Shown here piece after piece: positions 23,574 through 32,817 of a stretch of 64,000 nucleotides of DNA. The notes below the pieces were generated by a model. The model was not told the DNA's origin, searched no databases, and saw only the letters and a program-made list of their open reading frames with translations. How positions within the stretch are numbered: the stretch's first letter is position 1; each line of letters opens with the position of its first letter. The stretch lies in NCBI RefSeq assembly GCF_001510715.1, contig NZ_LMTJ01000008.1, positions 252,731 to 316,730 of the forward strand, given 5' to 3'. Source of the DNA: Bacillus sp. FJAT-29814 (GTDB lineage: Bacteria; Bacillota; Bacilli; Bacillales; Cytobacillaceae). The position numbers and the translations under genes were made by a program.

Positions 23574-24763
23574 GTTTTATGGAAAATATGCTGATGGCGT
23601 TAAGCTCTCTAAAAGCCCATAAACTGCGGAGCATTTTGACTATGCTCGGGATTATTATTGGCGTCGGAGCTGTAATCATTGTCGTGGCGATCGGTCAGGG
23701 CGGGGAAGCGATGTTGAAGTCGCAAATTACTGGACCGGGAAACACCATCGAGATGTTTTACCAGCCTTCTGATGAGGAGATTCGTGCAAACCCCAATATA
23801 TTTCTGCAGGCTCCGTTTAAGCAGGAGGATATTCGTGCATTAGAACAGCTACCGGAAGTAAAACAAGTCGTCGCATCCAGTACGACCTTATCGGCAGTCC
23901 GATATCAGCAGGATACAGCCGATGTTTCCTCAACTGGAATTAATCAAGCCTATCTTAAATTGAACCAATTAAAGGTTGAGAAAGGGAGAAATTTATCGAC
24001 TGCCGATTTTCTTGGCGGGAGACGAGTCGCTCTAATCAGTAACAAGTTGCAGGAAGAGCTTTTCAAGGGGAAAAATCCCATCGGAAAAATTATCACATTG
24101 GCTAATCAACCAATTGAAGTAATTGGTGTTCTTGAGAAGCCGACAGGGCTATTGGCTTTCGGGTCAATGGAAGTGTATCTCCCATTTCAAACATGGAAAA
24201 TCATTTATGGAAGCAGTGATTTTACCCAGGTGACCATACAGGCGGACTCGGCAGAGCAGCTCCAGACGGCTGGGAAAAAGGCAGCTAATTTATTAAACAG
24301 GATGCATAATACGGAAAAATCCTATCAAGTTATCAATATGGAAGAAATCGCTCAAGGGGTGGGCCAAGTCACCCAAATTATGACCTTGATTATCGGAAGC
24401 ATCGCCGGGATTTCCTTGTTTGTTGGTGGAATTGGCGTCATGAATATCATGCTGGTGTCAGTAACGGAACGGACGAGGGAAATCGGCATCCGCATGGCTC
24501 TTGGGGCAACAAGGGGGCAGGTATTAACCCAATTCCTGATAGAGTCGATGACATTAACCTTGATTGGCGGCATCCTGGGGATTTTCCTCGGCTGGGGTAC
24601 ATCAGAAATTGTCAGCTTCTTTGCCGGCTGGCCATCGTTAGTGTCCTGGCAGGTTGTATTGGGCGGTGTGTTATTTTCAATGGTTATTGGGGTGGTTTTT
24701 GGGATTCTGCCGGCAAATAAGGCATCGAAACTCGACCCAATCGAATCTTTAAGATATGAATAA
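23570..24763 (+). CDS. yknZ: YknZ, MacB-type permease
   Basis: A 397-residue permease with one N-terminal membrane span (LTMLGIIIGVGAVIIVVA), a large extracytoplasmic domain (about 50-265) and three C-terminal spans. It shows the FtsX/MacB layout, including VTERTREIGIRMALGATR. It completes the export complex that in B. subtilis gives resistance to SdpC. Confidence 0.95.
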   Translation: MSFMENMLMALSSLKAHKLRSILTMLGIIIGVGAVIIVVAIGQGGEAMLKSQITGPGNTIEMFYQPSDEEIRANPNIFLQAPFKQEDIRALEQLPEVKQVVASSTTLSAVRYQQDTADVSSTGINQAYLKLNQLKVEKGRNLSTADFLGGRRVALISNKLQEELFKGKNPIGKIITLANQPIEVIGVLEKPTGLLAFGSMEVYLPFQTWKIIYGSSDFTQVTIQADSAEQLQTAGKKAANLLNRMHNTEKSYQVINMEEIAQGVGQVTQIMTLIIGSIAGISLFVGGIGVMNIMLVSVTERTREIGIRMALGATRGQVLTQFLIESMTLTLIGGILGIFLGWGTSEIVSFFAGWPSLVSWQVVLGGVLFSMVIGVVFGILPANKASKLDPIESLRYE

Positions 24764-24772
24764 TTTATACTG

Positions 24773-24805
24773 GAATCGAAAGTGTGCCACTTTCGGTTCT
24801 TTTTA
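24773..24805 (+). terminator. Terminator of yknWXYZ
   Basis: GAATCGAAAGTG pairs with CACTTTCGGTTC, one mismatch, followed by T5. Confidence 0.85.
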
Positions 24806-24907
24806 TAGGGTACATACTGGCACACACCATAAAATGATGTTAAAATAAATCTGATTATTCAGGTAAATAACAAATTCTAAAACTAGTTTAGAAGGAGACG
24901 AGAAGAG

Positions 24908-26080
24908 ATGAGCATGGAGAGAGCGAGTGTAGAAAGAAGAGGCTATTTTGGAGAGTTTGGCGGCAGCTTTGTTCCGGAGGAGCTGCAGCAGGTTTTGAAT
25001 GAATTGGAAGCACAGTTTTTACGGTATAAGGATGATCCGGAATTTATCGAAGAATTTAAATATTACTTAAGGGAATACATTGGCCGAGAGAATCCGCTGA
25101 CGTTTGCCGAAAATTTAACAAAGAAAATCGGCGGGGCGAAAATCTATTTAAAGCGTGAAGACTTAAACCATACCGGGGCTCATAAAATCAATAATGCCAT
25201 TGGCCAAATTTTATTGGCAAAACGTATGGGAGCAAAGAGGATTATCGCTGAAACCGGGGCCGGCAAGCACGGGGTCGCGACAGCAACGGCCTGCGCGATG
25301 TTCGGCATGGAGTGCGTCATTTATATGGGCAAGCTTGATACCGAACGCCAGGCGTTAAATGTTTTTCGCATGGAATTACTGGGGGCAAAAGTGGTCCCGG
25401 TTGCCAAGGGCCAAGGTAGATTAAAAGATGCTGTTGATGAGGCGCTCGGCGACCTTGTGCAAAACTATCAAAATACTTTTTATTTGCTAGGTTCGGCGGT
25501 GGGCCCTCATCCATACCCGACAATGGTAAAGCATTTCCAAGCGGTTATCAGTGAGGAATCGAAACGTCAGGTAGTAGAAAAAGAAGGGAAGCTGCCTACG
25601 GCGGTGATTGCCTGTGCTGGCGGCGGCAGCAATGCCATCGGTGCATTTGCCCATTATATTGCGGAAAAGGATGTTCGATTAATTGGCGTCGAACCTGCGG
25701 AAGCACCTACGTTGACGGAAGGAGTGCCAGCAGTCATCCATGGTTTTAAGTGTATTACACTCCTTGATGAAAATGGTGATCCTAAACCAACCTATTCGAT
25801 TGCAGCCGGGCTAGATTATCCCGGCATCGGGCCGGAGCATAGCTTCTTAAAAGTGAGTGGAAGAGCGGAATATGCAACTGCAACCGGACAAGAAGCGCTG
25901 GAGGCATTCCAAGTGTTGAGCAAAACCGAAGGGATTATTCCCGCTTTGGAAAGCTCCCATGCCGTTGCCCACGCGATCAAACTGGCAAAGGAACTTTCTC
26001 CTGAGGATGTCCTGGTTGTAAACCTCTCCGGACGAGGCGACAAGGACGTTGAACAAGTATTTCATATGTTAATAAAATAA
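24908..26080 (+). CDS. trpB: Tryptophan synthase beta chain, stand-alone
   Basis: A 390-residue TrpB with GYFGEFGGSFVPEEL at the N-terminus, the PLP lysine in LNHTGAHKINNA (about residue 88), the family motif AETGAGKHGVATA and the phosphate-binding CAGGGSNAIG. It condenses indole with serine. All catalytic residues look intact and length is normal (about 395). There is no trpA or other trp gene beside it, and it has its own terminator, so it may be a second, indole-salvage copy. No T-box or TRAP leader was seen. Confidence 0.95.
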   Translation: MSMERASVERRGYFGEFGGSFVPEELQQVLNELEAQFLRYKDDPEFIEEFKYYLREYIGRENPLTFAENLTKKIGGAKIYLKREDLNHTGAHKINNAIGQILLAKRMGAKRIIAETGAGKHGVATATACAMFGMECVIYMGKLDTERQALNVFRMELLGAKVVPVAKGQGRLKDAVDEALGDLVQNYQNTFYLLGSAVGPHPYPTMVKHFQAVISEESKRQVVEKEGKLPTAVIACAGGGSNAIGAFAHYIAEKDVRLIGVEPAEAPTLTEGVPAVIHGFKCITLLDENGDPKPTYSIAAGLDYPGIGPEHSFLKVSGRAEYATATGQEALEAFQVLSKTEGIIPALESSHAVAHAIKLAKELSPEDVLVVNLSGRGDKDVEQVFHMLIK

Positions 26081-26090
26081 TCGTTTTTTC

Positions 26091-26128
26091 AAGGATGATC
26101 CGTTTAACGGATTATCCTTTCTTTATTT
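26091..26128 (+). terminator. Terminator of trpB
   Basis: AAGGATGATCCG pairs with CGGATTATCCTT (one wobble) followed by a T-rich tail. Confidence 0.85.
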
Positions 26129-26216
26129 TAGTAGAATTTGAACATTTTGAGGAAATCTAAATATTTACTTGAAAAGTACCAATAAAGCATGAGATGGTTT
26201 AATCAAATATGTGTAA

Positions 26217-27914
26217 ATGGTAGTGATTGCGATGATTAAGAAAAAGGTACGGCAGATTTCGCGTTCTCGTGATATTGTTTATGCCTTTACCAGACATGGA
26301 TTCGGGTTTCTGGTAAAAGAAATGGGGCTGCTTGACTTGTTGGCTGTTCCCAAAAAGCTTTTTGTCGAAGGCACAAGGAGCAGCGCGGGAAAGTCGACAG
26401 GTGAACGGGTCAGGTTATTCCTGGAAGAGCTTGGGCCAACTTTTGTGAAAATCGGCCAAATTGCCAGTACCAGACCTGATATAATTCCTCCTGATATCAT
26501 TAAAGAGCTTGTAAAGCTTCAGGATCAGGTTCCGCCATTCCCCTTCGAGGAGGTGAAGGCAATCGTTGAACAAGAATTGGCAGACTCCCTGAAAAACACT
26601 TTTGCACAGTTCTCGGAAGAGCCTATTGCCGCAGCCTCTATCGGGCAAGTGCATGCCGCCACTTTGCATACAGGTGAAAAGGTAGCGATAAAAGTGCAGC
26701 GCCCGCAAGTTAAACAAGTGATGGAAACAGATTTGGAAATCCTGCAGGAACTGGCAAGGGTAGCTGACGCAAGAATTGAATGGGCAAGGCGCTATCAGGT
26801 ACGCGAGATTATGGAGGAAATCGCTAATTCCTTACGACTGGAGCTGGATTATAAAATTGAAGCACGGAATTCAGAAAAGATTGCTCACCAATTTACTGCC
26901 AATCCGAAAGTGTTAATTCCAAAAATCCATTGGGAATATACGACCGAGAAAATGATTACGATGGAATATATTGAAGGAATCAAGCTAAATGAAGAGGAGC
27001 GGCTGCATCAAGCGGGCTATAACATTAAAAACCTTGGGGAAACGGTGGTTAATGCGATATTTCAACAAATATTAATCGATGGGTTCTTCCATGGCGATCC
27101 CCATCCAGGCAATATCTTGGCTTTACCGGGGGAAGTGATCGCTTTTATGGATTTCGGAATAATCGGGCGGCTTAGCTCCGATATGAGAAATCATCTTGCT
27201 TCATTTGTGATCGCGTTGATGAACCGAAATACGGATGAAGTGGTCCGAGGGATTACCAATATGGGCCTGGTACCGGACGATGTCGACCGCAAACAGCTGC
27301 GATTGGATGTCGACCGTCTCCGTGAAAAATATAGTGATGTTCCGTTTAGTGAAATGAGCATGGGCAAGACGGTCAATGATTTATTTACTGTTGCCTTTCG
27401 GCATCGGATTCAGCTGCCAACTGATTTGACTATTCTCGGGAAAACACTCCTTACAATTGAAGGCGTCATCGAAAAGTTGGACCCGGAGTTAAATATTGTT
27501 AAAATTGCCGAGCCATTTGGCCGTCAATTGCTGAAAGAGCGGTATCACCCTAAAAACATGGCTGAAAAAATGTGGAGTCAAGTCAATGAGTATGGCGATA
27601 TATTAAACGACTTGCCAAAACAGGTAAAAGAGATGGCGGCAATCATGTCAAAGGGTAGGATGAAAATTGACCTTACCTCCCCGGAAATTGATTCATTTGT
27701 CAAGAAGTTAAACCGAATCAGTAACCGGATTTCTTTTAGCATGATTCTTCTTTCAATCAGTATTTTGTTGACTGGGGTGATCATCGGTACTTCAATATCT
27801 GGACAGACTTCAAAGCTCCTAACGAATTATTCGATTGTTGAATTAGGCTTCGGAATTATCATAACGTTATTTCTTTGGTTATTATTTTCAATTTTTAAGT
27901 CAGGAAGATTTTGA
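26217..27914 (+). CDS. UbiB/ABC1 (AarF) family atypical kinase
   Basis: A 565-residue ADCK-type protein. Visible are the family KxGQ-like motif VKIGQIASTRPD, AAASIGQVHAA, VAIKVQRP (nucleotide-binding Lys), the HGDPHPGNIL catalytic loop, MDFGIIGRL and two C-terminal membrane spans. Relatives support quinone biosynthesis or lipid homeostasis. ATG 26217 and ATG 26232 are both open and neither has a good ribosome site, so the start is uncertain. Confidence 0.92.
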   Translation: MVVIAMIKKKVRQISRSRDIVYAFTRHGFGFLVKEMGLLDLLAVPKKLFVEGTRSSAGKSTGERVRLFLEELGPTFVKIGQIASTRPDIIPPDIIKELVKLQDQVPPFPFEEVKAIVEQELADSLKNTFAQFSEEPIAAASIGQVHAATLHTGEKVAIKVQRPQVKQVMETDLEILQELARVADARIEWARRYQVREIMEEIANSLRLELDYKIEARNSEKIAHQFTANPKVLIPKIHWEYTTEKMITMEYIEGIKLNEEERLHQAGYNIKNLGETVVNAIFQQILIDGFFHGDPHPGNILALPGEVIAFMDFGIIGRLSSDMRNHLASFVIALMNRNTDEVVRGITNMGLVPDDVDRKQLRLDVDRLREKYSDVPFSEMSMGKTVNDLFTVAFRHRIQLPTDLTILGKTLLTIEGVIEKLDPELNIVKIAEPFGRQLLKERYHPKNMAEKMWSQVNEYGDILNDLPKQVKEMAAIMSKGRMKIDLTSPEIDSFVKKLNRISNRISFSMILLSISILLTGVIIGTSISGQTSKLLTNYSIVELGFGIIITLFLWLLFSIFKSGRF

Positions 27915-27928
27915 AAACAGGTTAATAA

Positions 27929-27967
27929 AAAACTGCCAAATCCGCTAGGATACGGCAGTTTTTTTGT
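27929..27967 (+). terminator. Terminator of the UbiB-family gene
   Basis: AAAACTGCC pairs with GGCAGTTTT followed by T-rich sequence. Confidence 0.85.
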
Positions 27968-28248
27968 TGTCAAAAAATGTTCACAAGATAATGTTAAAGT
28001 TTTGTGAATATTCAATAGAAAAAAGACAATATTCGACGTTCTTTTTAGGTTGACAAGTTAATATATTGAACGAGAAATGCAGTAATTTAAGAAAACCAAG
28101 GATACTTGTGGAATCCTGTCGAGATAAGTGCGTTTACAATTTTTCAATTCATATCAATAATTTAAACTGTATTATGCTTCACTAAGTATTTTTATTATTG
28201 AATTCTTATGTGAAGTATTGGTATGAAAACTATCTTTAAGGAGGATTT
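27968..28248. other. Leader and control region of the acyl-CoA ligase gene
   Basis: No gene. It holds a 10-bp palindrome TGAATATTCA (28005-28014), a TTGACA hexamer (28050-28055) without a convincing -10, and an imperfect inverted repeat between CTTCACTAAG (28177-28186) and CTTATGTGAAG (28205-28215) just before the ribosome site. The last could be an operator or leader hairpin. Confidence 0.35.
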
Positions 28249-29892
28249 ATGATGGATTATCAGCAAAAGCCTTGGTTAAAGTGGTATGACCCCAGAGTGG
28301 ATGAGCATGTGAGTGTAAAGTATGAGTCGCTTTATGATTTCTTGGAGAATGCAGTAAACCGGTTCGAAACCAAACCAGCATTTACGTTTTATGGAAAGGT
28401 CTTTAGTTTTATTGAAACGAAAATGATTGTAGATCGTCTCGCGGCTGCATTACATAAAGAGGGACTGAAGAAGGGCGATCGGGTCGCAATCATGCTGCCA
28501 AATTGCCCGCAATACATGTTTACTTTATTTGCGATTTTTCGCTTGGGCGCGATCGCTGTCCAAGTGAATCCAATGTATGTGGAACGCGAAATCGAATTTG
28601 TTCTCGAGGATTCCGGTGCCAAGTTCATGGTTGTCCTCGATGGCTTTTACCCGAAGGTGAAAAAAGCGCAATCCACTACCTCCTTAAAGAAAGTAATCGT
28701 TGTTAGTTTTGGCGGGGAAAGAATGGAGCTTGGCGAAGAGGATGTATACTTTGATGCAGCCCTTCAGGTCGAGGTCTCGTTCCCAGAGGTTGAAATCAAT
28801 CCACATGAAGATGTTGCAGTCTTGCAATATACTGGCGGTACTACCGGTGTTCCAAAGGGTGTCATGCTGACCCATTATAATTTGTTGGCGAACTTTAACC
28901 AAGTTTGTGATTTTATTTATAATACATGGGATGAAATTCCCGAATCCTTTAAAATGATCACGGTCCTCCCAATGTTTCATGTGTATGGTCTTTCAAGTGT
29001 CGCCCTTTGTGGAATTCGGGAGGGTGCCAATCAGATTATCCTTCCTCGGTTTGATGTAAAGGAAGTCATGGAGACGATAAAGCGGGAGAAGCCATTAATT
29101 TTTGCCGGAGTTCCGACAATGTATTTTGCGTTGAACAGCCAGCCTGAAGCATTAAAAGAATGCCATTTTGAAGAAGTCTATTATACAGGCAGCGGTGGGG
29201 CGCCGTTACCTGTGGAGCAGGCGAAAATATTTGAAAAGATCACTGGCGCCATTCTAAGAGATGGGTATGGGCTTTCCGAGGCAGCGCCGACAGTTGCTTT
29301 TAATCCTCCGTTCTTGCCAAGAAAATATGGAAGTATCGGAATTCCAGTTCCGAGTACGGTGATCAGAATTGTTCGTGAAACGGAAGACGGTGAGTTTATT
29401 GATGTTCCGGTTGGCGATCAGGGTCAATTAATTGTCAAAGGCCCTCAAGTAATGAAGGGTTACTGGAATCGTCCGAAGGATACGGAAGAGGTGTTAAAGG
29501 ATGGCTGGTTGTTTACAGGGGATATTGCGAAGATGGATGAAGATGGCTATTTCTATATCCTCGACCGCCAAAAGGATATGATCATCGCCAGTGGCTACAA
29601 TGTTTATCCGCGCGAAGTTGAGGAAGTGCTCTATAAACTTGATGGTGTAGAAGAAGCGATTGTCGTTGGCGTGCCTGATTCCTATCGAGGCGAAACAGTA
29701 AAAGCGTTTATAAAGCTCAAAGCGGGATTTACGCTTTCTCCTGAGGAAGTTATTCAGTTTGGAAAGGATAACCTTGCCCCGTATAAGGCACCGAAGGAAG
29801 TAGAAATTCTTGCGGAGCTGCCAAAATCATCGGTTGGAAAATTGCTCAGACGGGTATTGCGCGATCAGGAACTCTCAAAAGTAAAGGCATAA
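28249..29892 (+). CDS. Long-chain fatty-acid--CoA ligase
   Basis: A 547-residue adenylate-forming enzyme with the AMP signature LQYTGGTTGVPKGVMLTH (about 199-216), DGYGLSEAAP, the GWLFTGDIAKMDEDGYF hinge motif and the C-terminal catalytic Lys in KSSVGKLLRR. It activates fatty acids for beta-oxidation or, here, to feed hydroxyacyl-CoA to the PHA genes that follow. AAGGAGG precedes ATG; ATG 28252 is an equal choice. It resembles Bacillus LcfA/LcfB. Confidence 0.93.
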   Translation: MMDYQQKPWLKWYDPRVDEHVSVKYESLYDFLENAVNRFETKPAFTFYGKVFSFIETKMIVDRLAAALHKEGLKKGDRVAIMLPNCPQYMFTLFAIFRLGAIAVQVNPMYVEREIEFVLEDSGAKFMVVLDGFYPKVKKAQSTTSLKKVIVVSFGGERMELGEEDVYFDAALQVEVSFPEVEINPHEDVAVLQYTGGTTGVPKGVMLTHYNLLANFNQVCDFIYNTWDEIPESFKMITVLPMFHVYGLSSVALCGIREGANQIILPRFDVKEVMETIKREKPLIFAGVPTMYFALNSQPEALKECHFEEVYYTGSGGAPLPVEQAKIFEKITGAILRDGYGLSEAAPTVAFNPPFLPRKYGSIGIPVPSTVIRIVRETEDGEFIDVPVGDQGQLIVKGPQVMKGYWNRPKDTEEVLKDGWLFTGDIAKMDEDGYFYILDRQKDMIIASGYNVYPREVEEVLYKLDGVEEAIVVGVPDSYRGETVKAFIKLKAGFTLSPEEVIQFGKDNLAPYKAPKEVEILAELPKSSVGKLLRRVLRDQELSKVKA

Positions 29893-29957
29893 TTATAGAT
29901 TGAAAGATTAATTGGAGAAAGCTAGGGGTTAACGGTCAAAAAAAGGGGAATCTTATA

Positions 29958-29994
29958 CAAACGGCCCGGTCAAAATTGGCCGGGCCGTTTTCTA
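29958..29994 (+). terminator. Terminator of the acyl-CoA ligase gene
   Basis: ACGGCCCGG (29961-29969) pairs perfectly with CCGGGCCGT (29981-29989) followed by TTTTCT. Confidence 0.9.
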
Positions 29995-30220
29995 TCATGT
30001 CGATGTCTAGCCATTTTCTTCATTCGTTTTACTAAAGGTTTGATAATAAAATGACAAAAAATAGGGAATTTTGTCGACAAGGTTAGGTTTACAAATCCAA
30101 TATTACCCATAATAATTGAAATTATATTAATATTCTATTGTTTTATCATAATATAAACATGCGAGCGGGGCCAATAGAATTGGAGAGGTTCTTAATCCGC
30201 TTGATGAAGGAGAATTATTT
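29995..30220. other. Intergenic region before the PHA locus 1 reductase
   Basis: AT-rich with no supported gene or recognised operator. The promoter of the reductase gene is expected here but no hexamer pair stands out. An AAGGAG ribosome site precedes ATG 30221. Confidence 0.35.
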
Positions 30221-31000
30221 ATGGATATACAGGACTTATTTAGTTTAAAAGGAAAGACAGCGATTGTTACCGGCGGTGGTAGGGGTTTGGGCCAGCAAAT
30301 TGCCACAGCCTATGCCGAAGCGGGGGCTAATATCGTTATATGCTCAAGGAATCTTGATGCATGCCAAGCGTTTGTAGATGCGCTCCGGGAAAGAGGCGTG
30401 CGAGCCTTGGCGTTTAAATGCGATGTGTCTAATCCCGAAGATATCCAATATGTTGTTGACGAAACGGCCAAGGAGTTTGGCGCCATTGATATTCTCGTCA
30501 ATAACAGCGGAACTAGCTGGGGGGCACCTGCCTTGGAAATGCCGGCAGACAAATGGGATAAGGTAATGGATATCAACCTTAAGGCAGTTTTCCTGTTCTC
30601 CCAGGCAGTTGGGAAAATCATGAAAGAACAACGTTCAGGCAAAATTATCAACATTGCCTCGATTGCTGGATTAGGTGGACAAGACCCATTAGTTATGGAT
30701 GCCATCGGCTATACGGCAAGTAAGGGAGCTGTCATTGCTTTTACGAAGGATCTCGCGGTAAAGCTTGCTCCGTATAATGTTCATGTTAATGCGATTGCCC
30801 CAGGCTTTTTTCCTACTAAAATGGCAAAAGCGATTTTGGATTATTCCGGAGAAAAAATTCTTGAGCGTACTCCTGCCGGCCGTTTTGGTTCCGATGACGA
30901 TATGAAAGGCCCGGCACTATTTTTGGCATCAGCGGCCTCTGATTATGTTTACGGGCATGTTTTAGTTGTCGACGGAGGGACAACTGCAGGAGTACAATAG
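30221..31000 (+). CDS. Short-chain dehydrogenase, probable PHA-locus 3-oxoacyl reductase
   Basis: A 259-residue classical SDR: TGGGRGLGQ (cofactor loop), LVNNSGTS, catalytic Ser in NIASIAG and the YTASK motif. The position between an acyl-CoA ligase and the phaR-phaC genes suggests an acetoacetyl-CoA or 3-ketoacyl-CoA reductase (the PhaB role). The sequence also resembles gluconate 5-dehydrogenase-type SDRs, so the substrate is inferred from context. PHA locus 2 has no counterpart. Confidence 0.82.
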   Translation: MDIQDLFSLKGKTAIVTGGGRGLGQQIATAYAEAGANIVICSRNLDACQAFVDALRERGVRALAFKCDVSNPEDIQYVVDETAKEFGAIDILVNNSGTSWGAPALEMPADKWDKVMDINLKAVFLFSQAVGKIMKEQRSGKIINIASIAGLGGQDPLVMDAIGYTASKGAVIAFTKDLAVKLAPYNVHVNAIAPGFFPTKMAKAILDYSGEKILERTPAGRFGSDDDMKGPALFLASAASDYVYGHVLVVDGGTTAGVQ

Positions 31001-31097
31001 ATTATTATGAAAATATTTGCCATTTTTGAAAACTTTCTGAATTCCATGGGTATTCCCTTGAAGGCTACCAGTAATTATGTTTAGATAAACATACGAA

Positions 31098-31128
31098 TGT
31101 AAATGTTTACACAAACATACCGACCGGT
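31098..31128 (+). promoter_or_regulatory. Two palindromes in front of the PHA locus 1 operon
   Basis: TGTAAATGTTTACA (31098-31111) is a perfect inverted repeat. ACCGACCGGT (31119-31128) has ACCG/CGGT arms around AC, the kind of core seen in TetR-family operators. Both lie within 50 bp of the first start codon. The binding proteins are not known. Confidence 0.45.
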
Positions 31129-31146
31129 TAGTTAAGAGGGGTTTAA

Positions 31147-31587
31147 ATGGAAACCAAGCATCAAGATTCAGTTGAATATTATAAATACCTGGAGGCGGAA
31201 ACGAATAAACAAATCCATTCCCTTACTAATTGCCGCAATTTTACGCTAGCATTTGGCAGGGCATTAGAACTCCATTTAAAAAAGGTTAAAGTTCACAAAA
31301 GATTAACAACCAGATGGTTAAAACGGTTGGACCTTCCTAATAAAGATGAAATAGCAGCTATTTCAGTAACATTAGTAGATTGTGAGGATCAACTGGATAT
31401 GCTGGATGAGACCGTTTATCTTATCAGCAAGGAGCAGCATCATAATCTTCAGCAATTAAAAACGGTCACTCAATCTTCGAAAGAGTTGCTGGCAGTCTTG
31501 CAACAGGAAGTTAAAGACATACACAACAATAAATTAATGACGTTGGAAGAGGATTTGCTGGAATTAAAAAAATTATTTGAGACTTAA
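31147..31587 (+). CDS. Short PhaR-like protein
   Basis: A 146-residue helical protein. Its middle (LDLPNKDEIAAISVTLVD then a heptad-like LDMLDETVYLI) lines up by eye with PhaR of the same operon (LNLPTKSDVTNVANLTIQ then IEALEEQIWEL). The N-terminus lacks the PhaR WEK-type opening and the charged C-terminal coiled coil is shorter. It is the first gene of the locus 1 operon, followed by the phasin-like gene. It could be a third PhaR/PhaE-type synthase partner or a granule protein. Locus 2 has no copy. Confidence 0.7.
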   Translation: METKHQDSVEYYKYLEAETNKQIHSLTNCRNFTLAFGRALELHLKKVKVHKRLTTRWLKRLDLPNKDEIAAISVTLVDCEDQLDMLDETVYLISKEQHHNLQQLKTVTQSSKELLAVLQQEVKDIHNNKLMTLEEDLLELKKLFET

Positions 31588-31612
31588 ACAAAGCGGAGGA
31601 GGAACAGTGAAC

Positions 31613-32218
31613 ATGGCAGATACAACTGAAAGAGAACAAGAAACAACTGCTGAAGGGGTAAAGCAGCTTTCTAGCTTGGAACTTATGTGGAAGCTGGGTT
31701 TTGATGAATTGGATGGTTGGGTAGCACGATATAATAAGCGGGATGAATTATTTTTGGAAGCAGTAAAAAGCTACGTTGAGACGATTAAACGCAATCGGGA
31801 AAATATTAAAGCAATTACGGAGCAATTTGGTCAAGAGGTAAAAACTTGGGAAAAAGCGGCCCGTGAGGAACTATTAGTAACGACAACGACACTGCAGAAT
31901 TTTTTTCCTGCAAAATCGTACGAGGAACTTAATGAGGCAGTAGATGACATTCAAAAGAAAACTACCTCGCTGTTATTAACGCCATTCCGTTCGGTGGACA
32001 GTGTGCAGGCTTTGGACAAATATTTGGAAATGGTTGAAAAGTACATTGCTGTTAGGAAAGCAGGCAGAGAAAAATATATTGATAGTGTTAAAAAAACAAC
32101 AAGCATATTTTATGAATATCAAAAAGTGTTTGTCGACTTATTTTCAAACCAAGTTAAATCAGCACTTTTTCCATTCCAAAAATATATGAAAAATGCTGTA
32201 GATCCAGCTAATACTTAA
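31613..32218 (+). CDS. Phasin-like protein, PHA locus 1
   Basis: A 201-residue, mostly helical protein with SSLELMWKLGFDELDGW, NRENIKAITEQFGQEVKTWEKAAREE, FFPAKSYEELNE and LFPFQKYMKN segments. It is paralogous over nearly its whole length to the gene at 50592. The amphipathic helical make-up and the place next to phaR-phaC suggest a granule surface protein. ATG 31613 is 10 nt from GGAGGAGG; GTG 31607 is a weaker option. I cannot assign a named family with certainty. Confidence 0.75.
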   Translation: MADTTEREQETTAEGVKQLSSLELMWKLGFDELDGWVARYNKRDELFLEAVKSYVETIKRNRENIKAITEQFGQEVKTWEKAAREELLVTTTTLQNFFPAKSYEELNEAVDDIQKKTTSLLLTPFRSVDSVQALDKYLEMVEKYIAVRKAGREKYIDSVKKTTSIFYEYQKVFVDLFSNQVKSALFPFQKYMKNAVDPANT

Positions 32219-32233
32219 ACGAGGTGACCAGGA

Positions 32234-32800
32234 ATGTCAGATAATAAAACATATGACCCATATGAATCTTTTCATAAATTAAGTTTATTGTGGGAAAAGC
32301 AAATCAATGATTTTATCTTTCTTTGGACGAACAACAAAGAGTTTGTCAAAATGACAAATGCGGGTACGGAATTCCATTCCCGTTATTTAGAGACCTTGAA
32401 GAAGAATCAAGAGGCGCTTGCGAGTGTCCTTAATTTGCCGACAAAGAGTGATGTCACCAATGTTGCAAATCTGACAATCCAAACAGAAGAAAAAATAGAA
32501 GCTCTTGAGGAACAAATTTGGGAACTGCAAGACTCTGTTAAATCACAAAGCAAAGAAATCCAAAGTGTCGTAGAAGTATCGAAGGAAATTATTAAACTGA
32601 CGAAACAATTAAAAACGGAATTGGTTAAGACAAAAAAAGAACTGGCAGATACAAAGAGCCTACATGCCGAGCTTCAAGAAATGAAATTTGAATTACTGAA
32701 ATTACACAATTTCAAGGATGAGTTTGATGAGCTCAAAGGCCTGATTTCTAAAGAAAAGACAGTGGAGCCCGTGTTAACTGGGACAGGTTCGGCAAAGTAA
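32234..32800 (+). CDS. phaR: PhaR, class IV PHA synthase subunit, locus 1
   Basis: A 188-residue protein with the PhaR N-terminal half (YDPYESFHKLSLLWEKQIN, NKEFVKMTN, LNLPTKSDVTNVANL, EEKIEALEEQIWELQD) and a coiled-coil C-terminal half. PhaR pairs with PhaC to form the active class IV synthase of Bacillus. GAGGTGA precedes ATG. It lies 15 bp after the phasin-like gene and 17 bp before phaC. Confidence 0.92.
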   Translation: MSDNKTYDPYESFHKLSLLWEKQINDFIFLWTNNKEFVKMTNAGTEFHSRYLETLKKNQEALASVLNLPTKSDVTNVANLTIQTEEKIEALEEQIWELQDSVKSQSKEIQSVVEVSKEIIKLTKQLKTELVKTKKELADTKSLHAELQEMKFELLKLHNFKDEFDELKGLISKEKTVEPVLTGTGSAK

Positions 32801-32817
32801 TTTGAGGGGTGGTGGCT

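Noticed and set aside
28050..28072. Sigma-A promoter at TTGACA before the acyl-CoA ligase
   Set aside because: No acceptable -10 hexamer at 16-18 nt, so it was only mentioned in the region note.
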